A stretch of 64,000 nt of DNA from the NCBI RefSeq assembly GCF_000005505.3, contig NC_016134.3, positions 14,428,624 to 14,492,623 on the forward strand. Reading direction: 5' to 3'. How positions within the stretch are numbered: the first letter of the stretch is position 1; every line of letters begins with the position of its first letter. The notes below the pieces were generated by a model. That model saw only the letters and a list, made by a program, of their open reading frames with translations, was not told the DNA's origin and made no database searches. Source of the stretch: Brachypodium distachyon. Taxonomy: Eukaryota; Streptophyta; Magnoliopsida; Poales; Poaceae. A program made the position numbers and the translations under genes. This document shows positions 57,215 through 64,000 of this stretch, piece by piece.

Positions 57215-57400
57215 CAGTGGCGGACCTAACTTTTCAATATTGGGTGGGATAAACACTCTATTTTTAATATTGGGTGGGGCAAATACATCAAAACTCTATT
57301 TTTCTTAATTTTTTTCACTAATTTCTACTAATAAAAGGGAATTTTGAAAATTATTGGGTAGGGCGGGCCCCACCCCACCACCTGGCTGGGTCCGCCCCTG
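57215..57400. mobile_element. hAT-type MITE, clean target duplication
   Basis: 186 bp; ends CAGTGGCGGACCTAAC and GCTGGGTCCGCCCCTG (reversed CAGGGGCGGACCCAGC). A perfect 8-bp duplication CGAAATAC (57207-57214, 57401-57408). The interior repeats an ATATTGGGTGGG phrase twice. Confidence 0.92.
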
Positions 57401-57408
57401 CGAAATAC

Positions 57409-58800
57409 TCTCAAAAACTCCTTTCATCCCAAAACACTAGTATGAGAAGTGTTTTTAATGGTACAAAATTGAGATGTTTTATGGGAGAAATTTAGGAATA
57501 ATCCACTGCAATCGTTTATACCAAACAACTCATTTGGGCTTCTAGTGTTTTGAATTTGGAGTGGATAAAATTCTAAAAACACTAGCAAAGCACTAAAGTC
57601 AAACGAGACCCGAATAGTGTAACGTTAACATCAATGATAAACATCATCGTGCTTCCTAATATTATTCCGCATATGCTTCTTCAGAACCAAATCGCTCGAC
57701 AAATATGTCTTCCAGGAGTTAAAAAATACCCCTCAAAAAGAGAAGAAAAAAACACATGACACCTCTACCTTAGCTGGCCTTTGAACTTCGGGCTTCCTAG
57801 TTTCTCTGTACCCGAACATCTGTCTACGGATCAACATCTGTGAACCATGACTTAACACGTGCACCATCTTTGTTGTAATTTATTGGCCCATGATTGACTA
57901 TAATAATGCATTCGCCACACAAAGTTCCTAATATCTTGGACAGCTAAGGGAGCAGCCAAAAAATTTAACCATTGCTGAAAGCAAAGTGCATGATCGAGTG
58001 AGTAGAACTCCTTTTCCATGGATAAGAAATTGAGAGGTGACAAAAGGTGTCAATGTTCTTTGGTCGCAAAGAGTAGGAGCTGGGACTTGTCTTAATTTTT
58101 TTAAATATGGATGTATCTATATTTAGAAAATGTCTAGATACATGTAATATTTTGAGATAATATGGGTCCTCAAACATAGACAGAATAAACAATTTTTCTA
58201 GTCACTGATGTTAGCATTGATCAATATATCAAAAATTAGTAAAACGATCTCAGTAGATGTAAAAAGTCAGAGCTAGTTAATTCAATTGAATTCACTAGTG
58301 TCAGGGTGAGCATAGAGTGGCAATTCTGCGATTTTGTGAAAGTAAAGAAAAAAACAATTTTCCCCTGTCAATCAAACAACCCAAAATATCCAATTCACAG
58401 GATCGCCCAATTCTTTAATACTCCTAGAGCGAGGTAGATTTAATTAACTAGCTCATGCAAAACAATTTAATACTCCTCATGAAAGCGAAATATCATACCT
58501 CGTGCAAAAAGATTAGAGAAGCAAGGGCAATTAAAATATTCCCTTTTTTTTAATGCATGCTTATGTAGGGGAGCTTCCTAGAGCGAAAAGGAAATAAACG
58601 CCTGTCATCAGTCACCACCATGACCAAAATCGAAACCGGATCAAGTCAAGATCACTCCTTAACCAAAAGCCACCACATAGGCACCATCAGCAAGAACAGA
58701 TCCCACAAGTAGAAAAGAGAAGACAGAGGCGTCCATTCCTTTTTGGGAAGGTGAGGTCTGTGAACTTGTGAAGACAAAGGGAGGGGAGCAGAAGCCAAAC
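57409..58800. other. gene-free stretch upstream of the 14-3-3 gene
   Basis: A half-MITE phrase lies at about 58095-58160 (AAATATGGATGTATCTATATT...GATACATGTAATATTTTG). The last 150 bp are the likely 14-3-3 leader (AAGGGAGGGGAGCAG, AGAGAGAGGAG). No TATA was identified with confidence. Confidence 0.4.
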
Positions 58801-58841
58801 TCCCACAGCAGAGAGAGGAGTCACCAGTCCAGGGGGAGGAG

Positions 58842-61800
58842 ATGGAGGAGAGGGTGAAGGTGGTGTGCATGGCGAAGCTTGCCGAGCAGGCAGAGAGATA
58901 CGATGGTAATAGTGGGGCAGATCCCTCTCCCTTGGTTTGCTTGCGCCTCGCTTCTGTGCAGGGTGTTTGTTCTTGGCGCTTTGGATTCCGTGTCAGATCG
59001 CCGATCATTTCTTGGCGGAATGGAGGGGAAATTTGGGGGTTCTTGGTTCATGTGTCTGCTGGGACCCTGGCCCTGCGATTCCCTGTGGTTTTAGGCTTTT
59101 AGCCGATTAGCTGGGCTTCTTGAGCAGTAGCCTGCTGGCAGTTGCGGCCTGTTCATTTTGTCTGTCCATCAGCAAAATGCCTCAGATAGTTTGCTATTCG
59201 GTGCTGATTTCAGCCCAAAAAGCTAGTGATTTTGGGCGGTGTTGGGGGCCCTGGTTTGATAGGAAAACCTACATATTTTTAACGGCTGTTTTGGGGGCAA
59301 ATCTTGGATATTCCCTGTGAGTGTTTGATGGTTTGTGGGGGCCAATTTTATGATTTCAGTGCCCCTGAGTTGATTCATGTTGTGCTATGATGTTTCACTG
59401 GGAAAAAGAAGGATCATGCATGGCATTCTGTTCGGGGAACTATTTGACATGCTTCTTCGCGCAAAATAAAATAAAATTGACATGCTGTCTAGAAAAAAGA
59501 ACTGGTAGACATACTGATAGATCGCCTTTTGTCAGTGTTACTTATTACTTAACAACATACTCGGTCCACATGCTAACATCGTGTAAGGTAGTGGGTTTTC
59601 CAGTATATCTTGAGTAAGCATCCCGTTTTGCTAGAATTGGATAGCCCCAAACATGATATAGAACCTTTTTTTGGGCAATTTGGTCGCCATTGGATGCATT
59701 GTCATGTGTATATTGAATTGTTTTTGTCAATTTGGTCATAAATTAGTGGTTCCTCTAAGTTCTGAATAGAGGATTCTCTTTACTTTGTGCTTCCAAATCA
59801 ATTTGTTGGCTATAGCATCTAAAGCTGGCTTGGCTTGACATGTAGGAAGCCTCTCTGTTTTTTTAGACAATGGTAGGAGGCCTCTCTAATTGGTAGACGT
59901 AACTTATTCAACGGAATCACGAGTTTCAATTAATCATGAGGGTTCTTGTAGCTTTATGGACTTCCATATTCCCTCTGAAAGTTTTAGACACCATTATCTC
60001 CCCTCTGTTATTGCACATCTTTGTTTACCTTTTTTTTTGTGAAGCAGGCAGGAACGCTGCCATTCCATTATAGAAGAAAGCACAATATGTACATGAAACA
60101 GCTAGCCCACAATGGCACGGGCAGGCATAAACTCAAATGCACGCAACAATACCGGCCACACCATTATCACACTTTGCTCCTTGAGCTGTCGACTCCAACT
60201 TTGGCACAAGCAGACAGACCACCAAGCACCGGCCACACCACCACCACCACCATCATCATCACGCTTGGCTGCTCGAGCCAGGGACTCCGACTTTGGCAGA
60301 GTCAGAACTCCTGAACCTCCCAGGAAATAATTTATCAGGTCCTATGCAATTATGCTGCTGTTTTGATAAACGTTTTTTTGGACAAGCTTCCCTTTCGGGC
60401 AAACAAGGGGAAGACCTTCTGCACTAACTGAAAACATGACATAACCATGTAGTTTTACACATGGCTTCTAGAGTATGTCATACAGTTAGTTGGTTCAAAA
60501 TGAACTGCTTCTTGAGTTTGCTCTGATCCTCCAGCAGTCCAATATATGACTTTCATGTATGATAGTGACATAGCCAGTTCTTACATTATTTTCTGATGAC
60601 TGTTAATATTTCAGATAAAATCAAATTCAAAATGACAGAGCTAACATCTCTTGATGCTTGTAATCATTCAGGTTTAATAAATGGCATGATGGGCTAACAT
60701 CTCTTGAAAATGGAAACTTTTCTGTTGCCAAACTAACCCATCATCTTGGCACATTAGAATTTTCAGAGTTTGTTCTTATTAACATGCTCCACTGGCATAC
60801 CAGATTAGTAGGTCATTTGTTTCTGAAGTAATGCCTTAACTATGGTACATGGTTGTTCCTGCAGATATGGTGGACTTAATGAAGAAACTTGCTAGGATGG
60901 ATGTGGATATGAGCGGTGAAGAGAGACATCTATTTTCTGTTGGTTTTAAGAATACGATTGGTGCAAAGAGGGCATCATGGAGAATCCTTTCTTCACTTGA
61001 GCAAAAGGTGACAACGGGTGAGCAGGCTGGTGGGATGATAAATGATTACAGAAAGAAAGTTGAGGATGAGCTAAGGATGGTTTGCAACGAAATATTGTCA
61101 ATTATCGCTATTCATTGCCTCCCCTTGGCCAATTCGGGTGAAAACATTGTGTTCTTTTATAAAATGTATGTACAGGTTCACAGATTCAGCGCTTTCTTTC
61201 ATCTCCATGTCATTCTTTTCACATGTTGTCTATTTTCTGACAATTATATTCACAGTTTATTTCCAATCAATAGCTCATTGTCGATAACTCGATTTGATAA
61301 TACAATGTGTATTTCCAAAACGAATAATGTATTCATGCATGTCTAGTTATTTTGAGTGGGCGGTGTAACCGTCAGTAACTCAGTGTCAAAATTAAGTGAG
61401 GGCGTAGTAGACACATATTCAGTTGGTTTGGTTATTCACATTCTTTTCCAACTTTTGGGTTCCGAATAAACAGATCAACAACATGATTGAACATAGTGGA
61501 CGCTGAATCAAGTTCAGTTGGTTTATTCATGAAATGCATTCTATTTAATGATAGGCCAAAAGTCATGCTCTTGTTTTGATAGGATTCAACAAGCCAAACA
61601 TGACTTGTGGGTGATACCTCCAGTGACTATGCAAGCTATCCATTTTCCTGCTTGATCCTTAAATCAAAGTATAACTTGCATTGTTTTAACAAGTAGTAAC
61701 ATGCATTTTTGCTAAAAGAAAAGGGGGCGTTTTCTTGGTGGTGGCTGTGTCAGGGTGGGATTGATGCTACAGCAACTAACAAGTTCAAGAGGCAACCAAC

Positions 61801-63822
61801 ACATGTGTTTCAGAATTTTCCCATTCTCCAAAAATACAATATGTTTAGTTGGATGAAATTTATCTCTATTTTATTGTTTAATACAGAAACAAGCAACTAA
61901 TTCTATCCTAACTAAATTAATTTGAATTACTGGATTTAGCTGAACTAATTTCAGTTTGGTCAGTTTCTGCACATGCCTGCAAGTATTCTCTGTCCCATTT
62001 TATCAGGTAGCCTATTCTTTAAAGCAAAATATATACAAGAGTTTAAAGATGAGATTGGCATGACCTCTTTGGTTACTTACTTTTAGTTAGTCCAGGTCTT
62101 TAACATATAAGTGATATAACGATGCCAGTCTTTCATCATATTGTACAACATTTAATTTCTTATTATGAACTATCTGAAGTTTTTTTTTCCATGATTAGAA
62201 AGTATGTTGAAAATCTTAAATTTACTTTTCCTGAAACAATTTAGCTGGAAGATCTTTTGGGAATGGGTGCAGCAGATTTTTCTGTACTGCACCACTGAAA
62301 GGATTAAATGGTGCTTCCCTAGTTCTGAAGCTTCCCCCTGGTCTGTCATGTATGAACATTATGAGCTTTCTGTGTGGCCCTGACAAGCTATTCTATGACG
62401 GGCCTGGTTATATATCATTCCCAAGGATATTCCCTCCTATGGATGTGCACGTTCACATGATACTCATAGACACATGTTTTTGTTGTCTGATTTGCAGATG
62501 ATTCTTTCTAAATTTCTAATTATTACAGGAAAGGTGACTACTACCGTTACCTGGCTGAATTTAGCACGGGAACTGAAAAGAAGGCTGCTGCTGACCAGTC
62601 ACTTGTGGCCTATCAGGTGCGAAACCATCATACATAGACTCAAACCAACTTTATTCCTCCTCTAGAAAACTAACAAATGTTGCTGCAGCACGCCATGGTT
62701 GTCGCCTCCACTGAGCTTTCACCTGTCCACCCAATCAGGCTTGGCCTTGCGCTCAATTTCTCAGTCTTCTTTTATGAGATAATGAACTGTCATGAGAGGT
62801 CATTCACCTTTAATGATTTCTTCATCCTTTGTCTATATGTTTTGTAATTTAGCATTCATATGTCTAGTTTGCATGCTTCCCTTTTATAAATATATAAAAT
62901 GGGAAGACCTCCAAAGAGGGAACTATGATTGAATGAATCCATTACTTCTTGTAGCCACTTTAAGTATGTTAAAGTTTGATGATCTTTTCCAAATATAAAG
63001 AGAATCACCATGAGGCACTTAATGATTTACATAGTTAAACCCCAAAATTGGAATGTTAAATAGGACAGTCTGACCCCATTAATGAAAAGTTTCCTGATCG
63101 AGAACCGAGCTTAGCTTGGGTGGTTAGCCCAGCGAGGTATGTTGGCTGCCCACCAGGGTTCGATCCAACAAGGTCGCATTCTATATAAATAATTTTCGTA
63201 AGGTGAGGCACCAAAATGCAATCCAATCACGCCTCTCCTACAATATATATCTATAATTTTGTAAGGTGAGGCACCAGAATGCGACCCAATCACGCCTCTA
63301 CTACAATATGTATATAATTTTCGTAAGGTGAGGCGCCAGAATGTGACCTTGTGGGATCGGACCCTGGTGTGCAGCCAGCATACCTCGCTGGGCTAACCTA
63401 ACACCCAAGCTGAGCTCAGTTCTCTTCTGGATCTGTCCTTAGTTCGTTTTTTTTTTACAAAAAGGACGGCACTGCCCTGGCCTCTGCATTTAGTTAGAAA
63501 GATAGTGCAGAACTGGAGATGAATGTTCGTTTTTCGTGCTGCCTCATTGTTGGCACCATGTTAGCTTCTTGTCATTGTAAGCACCCCTTCAGCATGACGG
63601 CATGGGTCACCAGTCTTTGAGAGCATGAAAGCATCCTAGCATGCCATTTTGGGGATTTTTATGTTGTTTCTGTTTCCAGAGCTTGCCAAGTAGCAAAACA
63701 AGCATTTGATGAGGCTACTGCTGAGATTAATTCCATGGGTGTGGAGGGCTACAACGACAGCACACTTATGATGCAGCTTCTGAAGGACAACCTAACATTG
63801 TGGACATCAGAGCTAACTGGAG
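58842..63822 (+). CDS. 14-3-3 (GF14) protein, divergent isoform; five exons, 3' end beyond window
   Basis: Exons 58842-58905, 60865-61165, 62529-62616, 62689-62798, 63680-63822, all GT-AG with continuous phase; 235 residues so far, leaving only the variable C-terminal tail outside. It starts [20 protein letters not shown]. 14-3-3 dimers bind phosphoserine/threonine motifs and modulate client proteins. The phosphate-binding set is kept: Lys and Arg in [13 protein letters not shown], and Arg-Tyr in [10 protein letters not shown]. Also present are [18 protein letters not shown] and [18 protein letters not shown]. Other helices differ from typical isoforms ([39 protein letters not shown]), so it belongs to a fast-evolving monocot-type branch. 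Intron 1 is about 2 kb. Confidence 0.93.
60028..60330 (-). mobile_element. LINE-like 3' tail in 14-3-3 intron 1
   Basis: On plus it begins TTTTTTTTTGTGAAGCAGGC then AGGAACGCTGCCATTCCATT, the reverse of a grass LINE 3' terminus with an A tail. It includes a (CAC)n/(CAT)n stretch near 60235-60262. No coding remnant is clear. Confidence 0.45.
61350..62470. other. 14-3-3 intron 2
   Basis: AT-rich intron sequence between exon 2 (ends 61165) and exon 3 (starts 62529); no additional gene or clear element seen. Confidence 0.6.
63100..63426. mobile_element. tRNA-derived SINE-like pair in inverted orientation, 14-3-3 intron 4
   Basis: The left arm (63101-63180) has a Pol III A-box-like TTAGCTTGGGTGG and B box GGTTCGATCC (63157-63166). 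The right arm (63345-63426) carries the same sequence reversed (B box GGTCCGATCC on minus). Between them the phrase TTTTCGTAAGGTGAGGC(A/G)CCA(G/A)AATG is present three times at about 60-65 bp spacing. Confidence 0.65.
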
Positions 63823-64000
63823 GTAAGGCGGTTATAAGAATACCTTTTCCAGGAACTAACTAATTTACCCTTCCTTGTTTTCCAATGGTATTATTTTGGT
63901 TTTTGCTTCAGTACATAGAACAAGCGTCATAAATTATCCATATTATAGAGTGTCTGCAATGTAAACTTCAAATGCCAGCTGCAATGGTGACCTGATATAC

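Noticed and set aside
1..64000. CRISPR arrays, bacterial operons, riboswitches
   Set aside because: None are present; tandem units found are short plant-type duplications, and the genes are spliced nuclear plant genes.

Overview
The window is nuclear DNA of a flowering plant, almost certainly a pooid grass (Triticeae or a close relative). The grounds are spliced GT-AG genes with plant-type products, many short TA-flanked Stowaway MITEs with CTCCCTCCGTCC ends, an Angela/BARE-type Copia LTR, a CACTA transposon, GC-rich first exons and plant-type tRNA genes. Gene structures were built by hand from splice sites, reading-phase continuity and family knowledge. No database search was run.

Layout. 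1-2.7 kb: gene-free, with two related LINE-like 3' tails. 2.7-4.6 kb (minus): a first coding exon and leader of an unrecognised gene, with a nearly complete but broken 4.8-kb Copia retrotransposon (168-bp LTRs, GTATG target duplication) directly upstream at 4620-9434. 10.3-11.1 kb (minus): a small unrecognised gene. 11.2-16.4 kb: repeats, including a candidate long-TIR, Pack-MULE-like element. 16.6-17.0 kb: a small acidic single-exon gene. 17.4-21.4 kb (minus): a complete 10-exon organellar seryl-tRNA synthetase gene. 22.4-26.9 kb (plus): a complete 9-exon SEC12/PHF1-type WD40 membrane protein gene carrying a LINE and a MITE in introns. 29.0-30.1 kb (minus): an intronless ATL RING-H2 E3 ligase, with decayed copies of its 5' end and upstream DNA repeated at 31.3-32.6 kb.

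34.4-52.5 kb is a nest. Three copies of one grass gene (acidic, Pro/Ser/Glu-rich, ending in a conserved DEWFDRQWKE-type block) share a promoter box. Copy 1 is split by a hAT-like element (8-bp duplication CTGCTCGG). That element carries a gene-like 5' leader and is itself split by an 11-kb CACTA element (CACTACTACA ends, CGT duplication). The CACTA transposase gene is in turn split by a 1.3-kb Angela-like solo LTR (GGTGA duplication). A second hAT MITE interrupts copy 1 further on. The CACTA element holds a broken TNP2 transposase gene and a broken second gene ending in a Ulp1/C48-type protease domain. Its subterminal repeat motif occurs at both ends and again in the middle, just upstream of a TATA box for the second gene.

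53.2-54.4 kb: tRNA-Ala(AGC) on minus and an intron-containing tRNA-Tyr(GTA) on plus. 55-58 kb: repeats and a clean 186-bp hAT MITE. 58.8 kb to the end: five exons of a divergent 14-3-3 gene that runs off the window, with a LINE-like tail and a tRNA-derived SINE-like inverted structure in its introns.

The host genes are unrelated housekeeping and regulatory functions (organellar translation, ER export, ubiquitination, phosphoserine signalling). There is no operon-like logic; the structure of interest is the layered transposon history and its effect on the small gene family.
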